From assembly GCF_014333525.1 (NCBI RefSeq), contig NZ_JACSCX010000002.1:620001-684000 (forward strand): 64,000 bases of DNA. The letters are read 5' to 3'. The position numbers and the translations under genes are program-made. This DNA is from Hymenobacter puniceus. Lineage in GTDB: Bacteria > Bacteroidota > Bacteroidia > Cytophagales > Hymenobacteraceae. Positions 26,041 through 35,149 of the stretch are shown piece after piece. The notes under the pieces were generated by a model. It searched no databases. It was not told the DNA's origin and saw only the letters and a program-made list of their open reading frames with translations. Every line of letters starts with the position of its first letter. Within the stretch, counting starts at the first letter, position 1.

Positions 26041-26181
26041 ACATTAGCAAGAAGTGAAGACCAGAGGGACGAAACAGCAAATGCCTCGTCAACTTATGAC
26101 ACGATACCCAATGACTACGACAAGTTTGTGCTCATCATGGACGCTGACGGCAACAAAATTGAGCTAGAGCCTGCAGGCTAG
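26041..26181 (+). pseudogene. Remnant of a VOC/glyoxalase-type gene
   Basis: The frame ending at 26179-26181 reads ...TYDTIPNDYDKFVLIMDADG and then NKIELEPAG before the stop. This resembles the last strand-turn-strand of VOC superfamily proteins (G-N-K-I-E-L-W/E-x-P). No start codon or upstream part of the fold can be found in this frame, and the stretch before it is the AT-rich end of another gene. It is most simply a 3' fragment of a lost gene. Confidence 0.4.
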
Positions 26182-26231
26182 GTTGCGCTCCGCATGACCG
26201 TTTAAACATCTTCAGAAGAGTACGGATAAAA

Positions 26232-26281
26232 AATAAACTGCCCGCCCCACGCCAATACGGACGCGGGGCGGGCAGTTTATT
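26232..26281 (-). terminator. Hairpin terminator
   Basis: A 17 bp stem (26232-26248 with 26265-26281, AATAAACTGCCCGCCCC) has a 16 nt loop, with A/T-rich sequence on both outer sides. It lies 13 bp after the stop of the minus-strand small membrane-protein gene. Confidence 0.87.
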
Positions 26282-26294
26282 GTCGCAACGAGAG

Positions 26295-26525
26295 CTACTT
26301 GTTGCCGATAAAGTTTGGGGTGCTGACGCTCCGGTTTTTGTTGCGGTTATAGAGGTAGGCCGCACCGGCGGCCAGTAGAGCGCCGCCCAGCAGCTTGCGG
26401 CTTCCGCCGGAGCGAGCTGGCGTGTTATAGGTGCCAGTAGTATTCACGGCTTTTCTGCCGCCAAACAGGCCTGAAATCAGGCCACCCAGTGTACCGCTCG
26501 GGCGGTCAGAACCAAAGATGCTCAT
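26295..26525 (-). CDS. Small Gly-rich protein with one membrane segment
   Basis: 76 residues. Gly-rich N-terminus (GTLGGLISGLFGGRKAV), a polar linker, one hydrophobic helix (KLLGGALLAAGAAYLYNRNK), and a polar tail. Not recognised as a named family; the layout suggests an inner-membrane peptide. The immediately following strong terminator supports that it is a real transcription unit. Confidence 0.6.
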   Translation of the reverse strand: MSIFGSDRPSGTLGGLISGLFGGRKAVNTTGTYNTPARSGGSRKLLGGALLAAGAAYLYNRNKNRSVSTPNFIGNK

Positions 26526-26681
26526 AAGTGACAGAGGAAATGGTGGAGCATATATAACGCGGGCCGGCGCGCCCAGGTTGTTCCGGCCAAAGGGGCAAGA
26601 GCGAATCTGACGACCTATTACTGTCGCCGCTATACGTGGTCCATCTGAGCCAATACAATGTGGAAGCCCTGTTTGGCTTCG

Positions 26682-27911
26682 TTACAGTTGCTCCAACAGC
26701 TCATCAAACGTGCGCAGCAGCTCGGCCCGGCTGGCTTCGGGCTCGGCATCCAGACGCTGGCTGAATACTTCACGCTCCGTGAAATCGTGGAGGCTGGGCG
26801 TGAGGGGCTCGTTGGGTTCGGCATCGGCGCCGAGGGCGCGGAGCTTGATCAGGCGCAGGTGGCGGCGGGCCAGTACTTCCAGCTGCTGCCGGTCCAGATT
26901 TTGAATCACCTGCAGCAGGGCGTCGGCCACTTCCAACTGGGTGAGTTCGGAGTGTACCTGCACATCAACCCAGGCCGGGAGCAGGAAGCCGGCGTTGTTG
27001 TATGCGGTGAGGCTCTGCGTTACTTCTTCCAACGTGCCATGAAAGCGCACCAGCCGCCGGGCACCGGGAACGGCCAGGCTTTGCAGACCGGTCAGCTTGC
27101 CGCCAATAAAATCGAGGAGCACCACTTCCTTTGGATGATCAATTTCCGAAAATGACAGCGGAATAGGCGAGCCTGAGTAGCGGATGTGCTCCCGGCCGCC
27201 CACCCGCTGCGGCCGGTGCAGGTGGCCCAGCGCCACATAGTCGAATACGCTGGGGAAGTGCTCGGCCGTCACCTGGCCCAGGTTGCCTACGTGGATGGTG
27301 CGCTCGGAATCGGAGGGGGCAGCGCCGGCGGCGTAGAGGTGGCCGGTGGCCAGCACAGGCAAGCCCAGGTCTTTGAGTTGCCACACCTGCTCTATTTCGG
27401 CCAGGCGGGCGTAGTGGTCGGCAATGCCTTGCTTGATACGGGCTTCGCGCTCCTCGGCGGTTTCGCCGGGCACCGAGAGGCGCACGTCCCGGTCGCGGAG
27501 GAAGGGCACGGCACACACCACCAAACCAGGCTGGCCGGCGGCATCATCCAGTACCAGCACCTGGTCGTCGAAGCAGTCGGGTACGCAGCCCACCACGTGC
27601 ACGCGCAGGTGGCGCAGCAGCCGGGCCGGGGCATTGAGGGTGGCCGGCGAGTCGTGGTTGCCGCCCACTACCACAATGTCGCGGCAGCCGGTGCCACGGA
27701 TGCTGAGCAGAAAAGAGTAGTACAGTTCCAGCGCCTGGTTGGAAGGCGAGCCGGTATCGAAAATGTCGCCGGCAATGACCAGCACTTCCACCTGCTGCTC
27801 CCGAATGGTTGTCACCAGCCAATCCAGGAAATGACGGTGCTCATCGGTTCGTTCGTGGCCCTGGATGAAACGCTGGCCCAAGTGCCAGTCGGCGGTGTGT
27901 AGTACGCGCAT
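26682..27911 (-). CDS. sbcD: SbcD/Mre11-like nuclease subunit
   Basis: 409 residues, complete. The calcineurin-like metallophosphoesterase motifs appear in order: LHTADWHLGQ (D7, H9), VIAGDIFDTGSPSNQAL, VGGNHDSPATL, ATGHLYAAG, VALGHLHRPQRV. The C-terminal cap runs to DELLEQL. With SbcC it makes the ATP-dependent double-strand exonuclease and hairpin endonuclease. The start at 27911 is an ATG. It is separated from sbcC by roughly 5 kb that includes plus-strand genes, so it cannot share a transcript with it. Confidence 0.95.
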   Translation of the reverse strand: MRVLHTADWHLGQRFIQGHERTDEHRHFLDWLVTTIREQQVEVLVIAGDIFDTGSPSNQALELYYSFLLSIRGTGCRDIVVVGGNHDSPATLNAPARLLRHLRVHVVGCVPDCFDDQVLVLDDAAGQPGLVVCAVPFLRDRDVRLSVPGETAEEREARIKQGIADHYARLAEIEQVWQLKDLGLPVLATGHLYAAGAAPSDSERTIHVGNLGQVTAEHFPSVFDYVALGHLHRPQRVGGREHIRYSGSPIPLSFSEIDHPKEVVLLDFIGGKLTGLQSLAVPGARRLVRFHGTLEEVTQSLTAYNNAGFLLPAWVDVQVHSELTQLEVADALLQVIQNLDRQQLEVLARRHLRLIKLRALGADAEPNEPLTPSLHDFTEREVFSQRLDAEPEASRAELLRTFDELLEQL

Positions 27912-27965
27912 GCTGTGGTAAGGAAATCGAGCCAGGAGTTGGTTCCCGCGAAGGGGTACCTAAGA

Positions 27966-28016
27966 AAAACGCAAAGGTCCGCAGAGAAAAACCTCCACGA
28001 ACCTCTGCGTTTCACC
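27966..28016. repeat. Small inverted repeat between sbcD and the MBL/rhodanese gene
   Basis: AAACGCAAAGGTCC with GCAGAG on the left and CCTCTGCGTTT on the right form an imperfect hairpin, and the units CTCTGCG and CTTTGCG also recur as related words on the minus strand. It fills much of the 127 bp gap. Possibly a terminator/repeat relic. Confidence 0.45.
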
Positions 28017-28039
28017 GTAATGAATTTCAGCGCGAAAGG

Positions 28040-29416
28040 TTAATGAACTGCCTGAGGCTGAAATGACGTAATGGCTTCTCCCAAATCATACACGGTGGCG
28101 CCTGGCAAGGCTGCCTGCACAATGCTGGTGCCGGCCGCCGAGCGGTAGCCGCCGGCACAATGCACCAGTACGGGCTTATCGGTCGGAATTTCGTGGGCCC
28201 GCTCGCGCAGCTCGGGTAGCGGAATCACCAAGGCGTTGTCGAAGACAGGCTGCTGGGCTTCGGGGCGGTTGCGGATGTCCACGATGGTGAAATCCTGGGG
28301 CTGCTGGCGTACCTGCTCCACGTCCACGGCAGGCGAGGTAGCGGGCATGTCGCGTGGCGTAAGAATTGCACCGCGCACGTTGCCTTCGTAGCCGATTTTG
28401 GCTGTTTTACGAATAACGGTATCCAGGGCAATCTGCGAGTCGGCCAGCAGATAAAACGGCTCGTCAGGCCCGATAATGGAGCCTAGCCAAGTTTCAAATT
28501 TGCCGCCGTCCATCAGGTTGATGGCGCCGGGCAGGTGGCCGGCCCGGAACTCGGCGGCCGGGCGGGTGTCAATCAGCAGCACGCCGGACTCCAGATGAGC
28601 ATCCGGAAACAGGCGCGGTACGGCACGAATGCTGTCCTCAAAAGGCAGCGCGCCTACTTTGTTAAGCACCACATCATGCCCGAAGTACTTGGGCATAAAG
28701 GGTTGGTCTTCGAGCAGTACCCTGATGAACTCGTCCTGCGACATAGGCTGCAGGGCGTAATTGGTTTTCACTTCCTTGCCGATGGTGCTGTCGAGGTCGG
28801 TGCTGGTGGTTTTGCCGCACAACGAGCCGGGGCCGTGGGCCGGGTATACCTTGGTAGTGGCCGGCAGCGTCATAAGCTTCTCGCGGGTGCTGTGGTAGAG
28901 CTGGGCGGCCAGGCCTTCGCGGCTGTGGCCGCCTACCAGGTCAGACTCGCGCAGGTCGGGGCGGCCCACGTCGCCTACAAACAGCGTGTCGCCGGTGAAT
29001 ACGGCGCGGGTCTGGGCCAGCTCATCCATCAGCAGCACGCTGATGGAGTCGGGCGAGTGGCCGGGCGTGTTGAGGGCATGCAGCTCGATGCTGCCCAGCG
29101 TGATTCGGTCGCCGTCATCGAAGGCTTCGTGCGCATAGCCGGCTTTCACCAGCTTGCTGACGTAGATGGTGGCGCCGGTTTCCTGGGAGATTTCCAGGTG
29201 GCTGCTCACGAAATCGGCGTGGGGGTGGGTTTCAATAACGGCCACGATTTTGGCGTCGTGCTCGTCGGCGAAATCGTAGTAGGGCTGCGGGTCGCGGGCC
29301 GGGTCGATGATGGCTACCTGGCGGCCACTGCGGATGGCGTAGCTGGCGTGGGCCAGGCCTTTATCGTAGAACTGCTGAATTTGTACCGAGCCGGTACTAC
29401 TGGGCAGAGGACTCAT
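28040..29416 (-). CDS. CstB-like persulfide dioxygenase fused to two rhodanese domains
   Basis: 458 residues from the ATG at 29416 (MSPLPSSTGSVQ). The N-terminal half is a metallo-beta-lactamase fold with THPHADFVSSH (H64, H66, D68), NTPGHSPDS, FTGDTLFVGDVGRPDL and VYPAHGPGSLCG, as in persulfide dioxygenases. A first rhodanese-like domain (LLIDTRPAAEFRAGHLPGA) has no active-site Cys; the second keeps it (C420 in VHCAGGYRSAAG). This order, MBL then pseudo-rhodanese then rhodanese, is that of CstB, which oxidises persulfides to sulfite and thiosulfate in sulfide detoxification. Other sulfide genes are not nearby, so the role is inferred from architecture. Confidence 0.85.
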   Translation of the reverse strand: MSPLPSSTGSVQIQQFYDKGLAHASYAIRSGRQVAIIDPARDPQPYYDFADEHDAKIVAVIETHPHADFVSSHLEISQETGATIYVSKLVKAGYAHEAFDDGDRITLGSIELHALNTPGHSPDSISVLLMDELAQTRAVFTGDTLFVGDVGRPDLRESDLVGGHSREGLAAQLYHSTREKLMTLPATTKVYPAHGPGSLCGKTTSTDLDSTIGKEVKTNYALQPMSQDEFIRVLLEDQPFMPKYFGHDVVLNKVGALPFEDSIRAVPRLFPDAHLESGVLLIDTRPAAEFRAGHLPGAINLMDGGKFETWLGSIIGPDEPFYLLADSQIALDTVIRKTAKIGYEGNVRGAILTPRDMPATSPAVDVEQVRQQPQDFTIVDIRNRPEAQQPVFDNALVIPLPELRERAHEIPTDKPVLVHCAGGYRSAAGTSIVQAALPGATVYDLGEAITSFQPQAVH

Positions 29417-29570
29417 GAGGTGGAGGATGTGGTGGAGTACGCCGCAGGGGCGTACTTCTTCAAATATAGGACCCGAAGGTAAGTGGAACAAGCAGAAGCG
29501 GACATGGCTGGCCGCTAAGTGGCAGGCTGCAGAAACAACTGGTGGGGGCCGCAGCGGGTTGCCGAATAAA

Positions 29571-29604
29571 AAAAATCCCCGGCCAGAGGTGGCCGGGGAT
29601 TTTT
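29571..29604 (-). terminator. Rho-independent terminator
   Basis: A perfect 14 bp stem (29571-29584 with 29591-29604) has a 6 nt loop and A/T runs at both outer ends. It is 18 bp after the minus-strand stop of the LTxxQ-like protein. Confidence 0.92.
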
Positions 29605-29622
29605 GGTGCTACGAAGCTGTAG

Positions 29623-30060
29623 CTAGCTTTTTCGGTTCAGGCGGCCTGCCTTTATTTTTGCTTTGCGCTTGTCGGTGCGGTCTTCGCGCAGCTTTGTGTA
29701 TTGGGCATACTGCTCGGCTGTAAAGACGCCTTGCAGCTGAGTGTCGTATTTTTCCTGCACCGCTTTCAGTTCCTGGCCGGCACCCTGGCGATTTTCGGCG
29801 GCGGCATATTTGCCGCGCAGGGCTTGCAGCTCCTGGTTTTCAGCCAAGGTAATGGTTTGCACTTTGGCGCTTTGCTCGGCCGAGAGGCCAAGCTGCTGGG
29901 TGAGGCGTTTGGTTTGCAGGTCGGCGCGCTGCTCGGGCGTGCGGGCAGCGTCCTGCAGGCGTTCGGCACCCATGCGGGAAGTGGGAGCGGTAGTGGTTTG
30001 GGCGGAAGTAGTGCTGGCCGATACCAGAGCGGCGGCAAGCAGGACAAGCAGCTTTTTCAT
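29623..30060 (-). CDS. Secreted helical protein, Spy/LTxxQ-like
   Basis: 145 residues from the ATG at 30060 (MKKLLVLLAAALVSASTTSAQ, a clear signal peptide). The mature part is one helical, charged repeat-like region with LTQQLGLSAEQSAKVQTI, an LTxxQ-type motif, then GRQ/Glu-rich helix and a Lys/Arg-rich end (RTDKRKAKIKAGRLNRKS). It resembles the small periplasmic Spy/CpxP-type chaperone-like proteins seen throughout Bacteroidota, but sequence similarity is weak. It has its own terminator. Confidence 0.72.
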   Translation of the reverse strand: MKKLLVLLAAALVSASTTSAQTTTAPTSRMGAERLQDAARTPEQRADLQTKRLTQQLGLSAEQSAKVQTITLAENQELQALRGKYAAAENRQGAGQELKAVQEKYDTQLQGVFTAEQYAQYTKLREDRTDKRKAKIKAGRLNRKS

Positions 30061-30262
30061 GATAAGGAAGTCTATGGGTGTGGTTATGGCCAGTTGGAGT
30101 AGTAGCGGCACCCGGAGTTTAATCTGGTGCCTGCCGCACCAGCTAATCGTAAGCTGCTAGCTTGGCAAGCACAGAAACGCCTATATTCGGGGCCTCGCAA
30201 CGGCTTGCAGGCCGTTGGTAATATTGTATCACCTCTACATTTTCCTCTCTCTCCAAACCTGT

Positions 30263-31846
30263 ATGGCAAATATTTTCGCCAAAAAACCGCTGGCCCAGCT
30301 GCTGGGCGAGGCTAATTCCACCGGGCACGGCACGCTGAAGCGCACGCTGGGCGCCGGCAACCTCGTAGCCCTTGGCGTGGGCGCAATCATTGGGGCTGGC
30401 CTGTTTGTGCGTACGGCGGCTGCGGCTGCGCAGGCCTCCGGGCCGGGTGTTACGCTGGCCTTCATCGTGGCCGCTATCGGCTGCGTATTTGCCGGCCTCT
30501 GCTACGCCGAGTTTGCCGCCATGATTCCGATTGCCGGCTCGGCTTACACCTACGCCTACACCACCATGGGCGAGTTTGTGGCCTGGATTATCGGCTGGGC
30601 CCTCATCATGGAATACGCCCTGGGGGCCGCCACCGTGAGCATTGCCTGGAGCGAGTACCTGAACAAGCTCTTAGAGGTCTTTGGCACCAGTGTACCGTAT
30701 AATCTGAGCCACTCTCCTTTCGAAAGTGCTGTGGTAGATGGCGTTACGCAACACGGCCTCATCAACCTGCCGGCGTTGCTGGTGATTGTGGCGCTGTCGT
30801 TGCTGCTCATCAAAGGCACCCAGGAGTCGGCTATGTTCAATGCCATTGTGGTGTTCCTGAAAGTGGCCATCGTGCTGGTATTCATTGCGGTAGGCTGGCA
30901 GTTTATCAACCCCGCCAACCACACGCCCTACCTGATTCCTGAAAATGCCGAGCCCGTGAAAAACGCCGCCGGTACTGTTGTGCGTGAGTATACAGCCTGG
31001 AACAAGCACGGCTGGGGCGGTATTCTGGGTGGCGCGGCCATCGTATTCTTTGCCTTCATCGGGTTTGATGCTGTGAGCACCGCAGCCCAGGAAGCCAAGA
31101 ACCCCAAGCGCGACATGCCCATCGGTATCCTCGGTTCGTTGGCTGTGTGCACTGTGCTCTACATCCTGTTCGGCCACGTGCTGACGGGCGTGGCCAACTG
31201 GCGCGAATTTGCTGATCCGGCTTTGGGCGGTGAGGCTTCCGTAACCTACGCCATTAAGGCGCATATGCCCGGCTACGAGTGGTTGGGTACGGCCGTGACG
31301 CTGGCTATTCTGCTGGGCTTCTCTTCGGTAATTCTGGTGATGCTCATGGGCCAGAGCCGCGTGTTTTTCTCGATGGCCAAAGACGGCCTGATGCCGAAGG
31401 CCTTCTCCGAGCTGCACCCGAAGTTCAACACGCCGTATAAGTCCAACCTGGCGCTGCTGGTGTTTGTGGGGGGCTTTGCGGCCTTCGTGCCTGGCTCGCT
31501 GGCCGGCGACCTGACCTCATTCGGCACGCTGCTGGCCTTCGTGCTGGTGTCGGCTGGTATCTGGATTATGCGCCGCTCCGACCCCACGCAGCACCGTCCG
31601 TTCCGGGCGCCGCTATCGTCGCCGTCGTTTCCCTTTGTGCCTGTGATGGGCGTGCTGGTGTGCACCAGCATGATTCTGGCCCTCGACTCGTTCACGCTGA
31701 AAGTGGCTCTGGGCTGGATGATCCTCGGTTTTATTGTGTACTTCCTGTATGGCAAGCGCAACTCCATGCTGCAGAAAGGCATTGTGGTGATGCCCACTGA
31801 AATGGAAGAGCAGGCCTTCATAGAGCCCGACAAAAACAACCGGTAA
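30263..31846 (+). CDS. APC-family amino-acid permease
   Basis: 527 residues from the ATG at 30263 (MANIFAKKPLAQLLGE). It is the cationic amino-acid-transporter-like branch: LGAGNLVALGVGAIIGAGLFV in TM1, AGSAYTYAYTTMGEFVAWIIGWALIMEY (quoted in parts: SAYTYAYTTMGE, AWIIGWALIMEY), FFAFIGFDAVSTAAQEAKNP in TM6, and MGQSRVFFSMAKDGLMPKAF. About twelve to fourteen membrane helices. Inner-membrane uptake or exchange of amino acids; substrate not assignable. Followed by a bidirectional terminator. Confidence 0.92.
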   Translation: MANIFAKKPLAQLLGEANSTGHGTLKRTLGAGNLVALGVGAIIGAGLFVRTAAAAAQASGPGVTLAFIVAAIGCVFAGLCYAEFAAMIPIAGSAYTYAYTTMGEFVAWIIGWALIMEYALGAATVSIAWSEYLNKLLEVFGTSVPYNLSHSPFESAVVDGVTQHGLINLPALLVIVALSLLLIKGTQESAMFNAIVVFLKVAIVLVFIAVGWQFINPANHTPYLIPENAEPVKNAAGTVVREYTAWNKHGWGGILGGAAIVFFAFIGFDAVSTAAQEAKNPKRDMPIGILGSLAVCTVLYILFGHVLTGVANWREFADPALGGEASVTYAIKAHMPGYEWLGTAVTLAILLGFSSVILVMLMGQSRVFFSMAKDGLMPKAFSELHPKFNTPYKSNLALLVFVGGFAAFVPGSLAGDLTSFGTLLAFVLVSAGIWIMRRSDPTQHRPFRAPLSSPSFPFVPVMGVLVCTSMILALDSFTLKVALGWMILGFIVYFLYGKRNSMLQKGIVVMPTEMEEQAFIEPDKNNR

Positions 31847-31865
31847 TACTCCGGCTTATTACCAC

Positions 31866-31903
31866 AAAAAAGCCCTGCCAGATACACCTGGCAGGGCTTT
31901 TTT
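31866..31903. terminator. Bidirectional terminator
   Basis: A perfect 16 bp stem (31866-31881 with 31888-31903) has a 6 nt loop, an A6 tract on one side and a T6 tract on the other. It lies between the convergent permease and DUF2945 genes. Confidence 0.93.
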
Positions 31904-31927
31904 ATGTGGTCTATATTGTGGCAGATA

Positions 31928-32152
31928 CTACTTGTCGGCGCTGGCTGAGGCGGCTTTCACCTCACTTTGCAGCTTCAGCACCCGGTCGCCGTTGTCCTGC
32001 ACAATCACGAAAGCCGGATTGTCTGGGGTGCCGTTGCGGGTGATGTCGGCGCCCTTCAGCTTACGCGTGACGCTTTCTTTGTGCGTTTCTTCGATTTTGC
32101 CGGTGGCCGTGCCGGTGCCGTATTTCCAGGTTACTGTGGTGCCTTTACGCAT
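31928..32152 (-). CDS. DUF2945 (HVA1 TUDOR-like) small protein
   Basis: 74 residues from the ATG at 32152 (MRKGTTVTWKYG). It has the family pattern: VTWKYGTGTATGKIEE, then KLKGADITRNGTPDNPAFVI, then QDNGDRVLKLQSEV. Known from fungi and bacteria as the small HVA1/TUDOR-like fold; biochemical function unclear. It is convergent with the permease, sharing its terminator. Confidence 0.88.
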   Translation of the reverse strand: MRKGTTVTWKYGTGTATGKIEETHKESVTRKLKGADITRNGTPDNPAFVIVQDNGDRVLKLQSEVKAASASADK

Positions 32153-32472
32153 GGTGGGGCAGATGCAGAGGTGAGAACAGATGAGCAGGCGCAACACCGT
32201 AGCGGCCTCGCCTGCTGCTTTGTACTGAGGAAAAAGGGGGAATGTTGCCGGGCAGGTTTTTGCTTTTATCTTGAAAGTTGTATATATACTCTGTAATGCA
32301 GTGCCTTGCGCGGGCTTTCACGGCTACGCATGGCTTTGCGGAAGTAGCAGCCAAGGGTGTAAACGGCACATCTGGCTTACCTGACAGGTTACGAATTGCT
32401 GGCTATTATCCGGACGCCCGCTTGGTGAGCGGCGGCGGAAGAAGCCATTGTAGTAAGCTCGCCTACACTGCT

Positions 32473-34311
32473 ATGCGCGAATCATTCATTGTAATTTGGC
32501 TTTTGTGTAGCAGCGCCGCCATCAGCATGGCCGCCCGGCAGCCCAGCGCCCGCGCCGACAGCCTGCTTCGCTTGCTGGCCACCAGCCGCCTCGACACCAC
32601 CCGGGTGCAGCTGCTTACACTGCTGGCCTGGGACCGAACCGACGACGACCCGTTGGCGGCCGTTCGCTACGGCCGCCAAAGTTTGCGTCTGGCCCGGCAA
32701 CTCAACTTTCAAACCGGCGAGTGCCGCGCGCTGCTCATGCTGGGGTGGGCTTTTCTGCGAAGCGGCAACTACCCCACGGCCGTACAAACGCAGCTGCAGG
32801 CGCGGCATCTGGCCGAAGCCATTCCGTACGCAGGCGGCATTATCCATGCTGATAACGCGCTGGGCTATGCCTACGCCGAGCAGGGCCGCTACCACTCGGC
32901 GCTGCGCTACTACCGCCAGGCTATTGCCTTGGCCCGGCAGCGCCACGATAATGTGTTGCTGACTCCTATTCTGGGCAATGTGGGACAGGCTTATCTGGAG
33001 CTTGGGCAACTGGATTCGGCGTGGCACTACACCTGGCAGGGGTACCGCTACGACCTGCGCTACCACGACCGGCACAGCGAAATCGGTGACCTATCCTTGC
33101 TAGGCGACATTGCCGCCCGGCGCGGGGCAACACAGCAGGCCCGGCGCTACTATCTGCACTCCATTGCCCGGTCGGAAGGGATGCCGGTATCCTATGCGCT
33201 GTGCCGCTCCTACCTGGGGCTGGCCCGCCTGGCGCAGGCCCAGCAACCCAACCAGATGCTGGTTTATGCGCGGCAGGCCCTGCTGGCCAGCCAGCAGGGA
33301 CGCTACGCCAAAGGCGTATTCGAGGCCAGTGGCTACCTGGCCCAGCTGATGGCTGTCCGCCGCGACAGCGCCCAGGCGTACCGGTTTCTGCTGATGGCCG
33401 CCGCCACGCGCGATAGTCTCTTCAGCCATAGCCGCCAGGTGCAGGTGCAGGCCCTGGATTTCAGTGAATATCTGCGGCAGCAGGCCCTGGCCGAGCAGCG
33501 CAGCCAGGCGGCAGCGGCGCGCCGACAGTATTGGATATGGGGGGCGCTGCTGCTGCTGGCGGGGGGTATCGGTGGTGGCTACCTGCTGCTGAACCGGCGC
33601 CGGCTGCAGCAGCAGGTAGCGTTTGCGCAGGAACGCCAGCAGCTGGAACGACTGCGGGCCGAGCAAGTGCTGGCGGCCGAGGAGCAGGAGCGAAGGCGCA
33701 TCGGGGCAGACCTGCACGATGGGTTGGGCCAGCTACTGAGTGTGGTAAAGCTTAACCTGGGAGCCCTGCGCAATGAGCTGGAGCCTATCCTCAGAAAAAG
33801 CCAGCGGCAGCAGTTCAAGGCGGCCCTGGACATCGTAGACGAGTCGGTGCGGGAAGTCCGGGGTATCTCGCACAACCTGGCGCCCTACGTGCTCATTAGG
33901 CGGGGGCTGGCGGAGGCTGTGCGCAGCTTCCTCGACAAAATAGAATGCGTGAGCCGGTTTCAGATTCATTTCGAGGCGCCGGATCTGGAAGATCGGCTGG
34001 AGCCGGCAATAGAAGTGGCCTTGTTTCGGATGGTGCAGGAACTGGTGCAGAACATTCTCAAGCACGCCCAGGCCACCAGCTTCTCCGTGCAGCTTATCCG
34101 CCAGCCGCAACAGCTGACGGTGTTGATAGAAGACAACGGAGTGGGATTTTGCCCCGCCAAGCAGGCCAGCCAGCCCGATGCCGGTATGGGGTTGCGCAAT
34201 ATTCAGTCCCGCGTAGCTTATCTGGCGGGTTCCATGTACGTTGACTCCCGCCCTGGCCATGGCACCAGCATCACCGTGGAAGTTCCGCTTGGCAAGGCAG
34301 ACGCTGGTTAG
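32473..34311 (+). CDS. TPR sensor histidine kinase
   Basis: 612 residues from the ATG at 32473 (MRESFIVIWLLCSS). Signal peptide/anchor, then about 300 residues of periplasmic TPR-like repeats (ALLMLGWAFLRSGNYPTAV, NALGYAYAEQGRYHSAL, NVGQAYLELGQLDSAW), one membrane helix (~353-374), and a HisKA_3 domain with phospho-acceptor H415 in RRRIGADLHDGLGQLL. The HATPase end has FRMVQELVQNILKHA, DNGVGF and GMGLRNIQSR. It signals to the LuxR-type regulator encoded 138 bp downstream. Bacteroidota use such kinases to sense envelope or nutrient cues; the ligand is unknown. Confidence 0.92.
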   Translation: MRESFIVIWLLCSSAAISMAARQPSARADSLLRLLATSRLDTTRVQLLTLLAWDRTDDDPLAAVRYGRQSLRLARQLNFQTGECRALLMLGWAFLRSGNYPTAVQTQLQARHLAEAIPYAGGIIHADNALGYAYAEQGRYHSALRYYRQAIALARQRHDNVLLTPILGNVGQAYLELGQLDSAWHYTWQGYRYDLRYHDRHSEIGDLSLLGDIAARRGATQQARRYYLHSIARSEGMPVSYALCRSYLGLARLAQAQQPNQMLVYARQALLASQQGRYAKGVFEASGYLAQLMAVRRDSAQAYRFLLMAAATRDSLFSHSRQVQVQALDFSEYLRQQALAEQRSQAAAARRQYWIWGALLLLAGGIGGGYLLLNRRRLQQQVAFAQERQQLERLRAEQVLAAEEQERRRIGADLHDGLGQLLSVVKLNLGALRNELEPILRKSQRQQFKAALDIVDESVREVRGISHNLAPYVLIRRGLAEAVRSFLDKIECVSRFQIHFEAPDLEDRLEPAIEVALFRMVQELVQNILKHAQATSFSVQLIRQPQQLTVLIEDNGVGFCPAKQASQPDAGMGLRNIQSRVAYLAGSMYVDSRPGHGTSITVEVPLGKADAG

Positions 34312-34448
34312 GCAGCCCTGACAGCAACTGACAGCTGGATAACACAAGCGGAATATTGTATCTTCCTAGGCCTGACTGCTTACGGCCGAAAATGGCCTGC
34401 CTGCCCGTTAGGGTGCGGCTGTGCCACGAGCCTGATTTTATTCTGGTC

Positions 34449-35129
34449 ATGAACGAACCGCTACCTTCACCACCCAGCATTTATGTGCTGCTGGCCGATG
34501 ACCATCAACTGGTCATAGAAGGCATTAAAACGCTGCTGCGCCAGGAGCACGATATCCGGGTGGTAGCTCAGGCAACCAATGGCCCCGACGCCCTCCGCTG
34601 CCTGCACGACCATCCCGAAATAAGTGTGGCCATCGTCGACCTGAACATGCCGCACATGAGTGGCGTGGAACTTACCCGGCTCATTCAGGGCCGCCACCCC
34701 ACTGTGCGGGTGCTGGCCCTGAGCATGTGCCACGACCTGGCTTCCGTGACGGAAGTGCTGGAGGCCGGTGGGGTAGGCTATCTGCTGAAAAACACCAGCA
34801 AGGCAGAATTGAGCGAAGCCATTCGTTCGGTGGCGGCGGGCAGTACCTTCTTCAGTCCTGAAGTGGGCGCCATGCTGCTGCAGAATATGCAGGCTCCCAA
34901 AAATGGCCGATCCTCAGGTGCCGAAGACCGCCCGGTAGTATTGACCAACCGCGAGAAAGAGATTTTGCAGCTCATTGCCCGCGAATATTCCAACCACCAC
35001 ATTGCGGCAGAGCTTTTCATCAGTGAGCGAACCGTAGAAACGCACCGCAAAAATATTCTCACCAAAACAGGCTCCAAGTCGGTGGTTGGCCTGATACAGT
35101 ATGCCCTGCGCCACAAGCTGATCAGCTAG
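34449..35129 (+). CDS. NarL/LuxR-type response regulator
   Basis: 226 residues from the ATG at 34449 (MNEPLPSPPS). Receiver domain 10-125 with acidic D17/D18, phospho-acceptor D64 in AIVDLNMPHMSG and K in LLKNTSKAEL. The C-terminal LuxR helix-turn-helix (~165-226) reads LTNREKEILQLIAREYSNHH and ISERTVETHRKNILTK. It is the partner of the adjacent TPR histidine kinase. Followed by a strong terminator, so the pair forms its own unit. Confidence 0.93.
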   Translation: MNEPLPSPPSIYVLLADDHQLVIEGIKTLLRQEHDIRVVAQATNGPDALRCLHDHPEISVAIVDLNMPHMSGVELTRLIQGRHPTVRVLALSMCHDLASVTEVLEAGGVGYLLKNTSKAELSEAIRSVAAGSTFFSPEVGAMLLQNMQAPKNGRSSGAEDRPVVLTNREKEILQLIAREYSNHHIAAELFISERTVETHRKNILTKTGSKSVVGLIQYALRHKLIS

Positions 35130-35149
35130 CCTACGTGCAGTGCCCTCAG

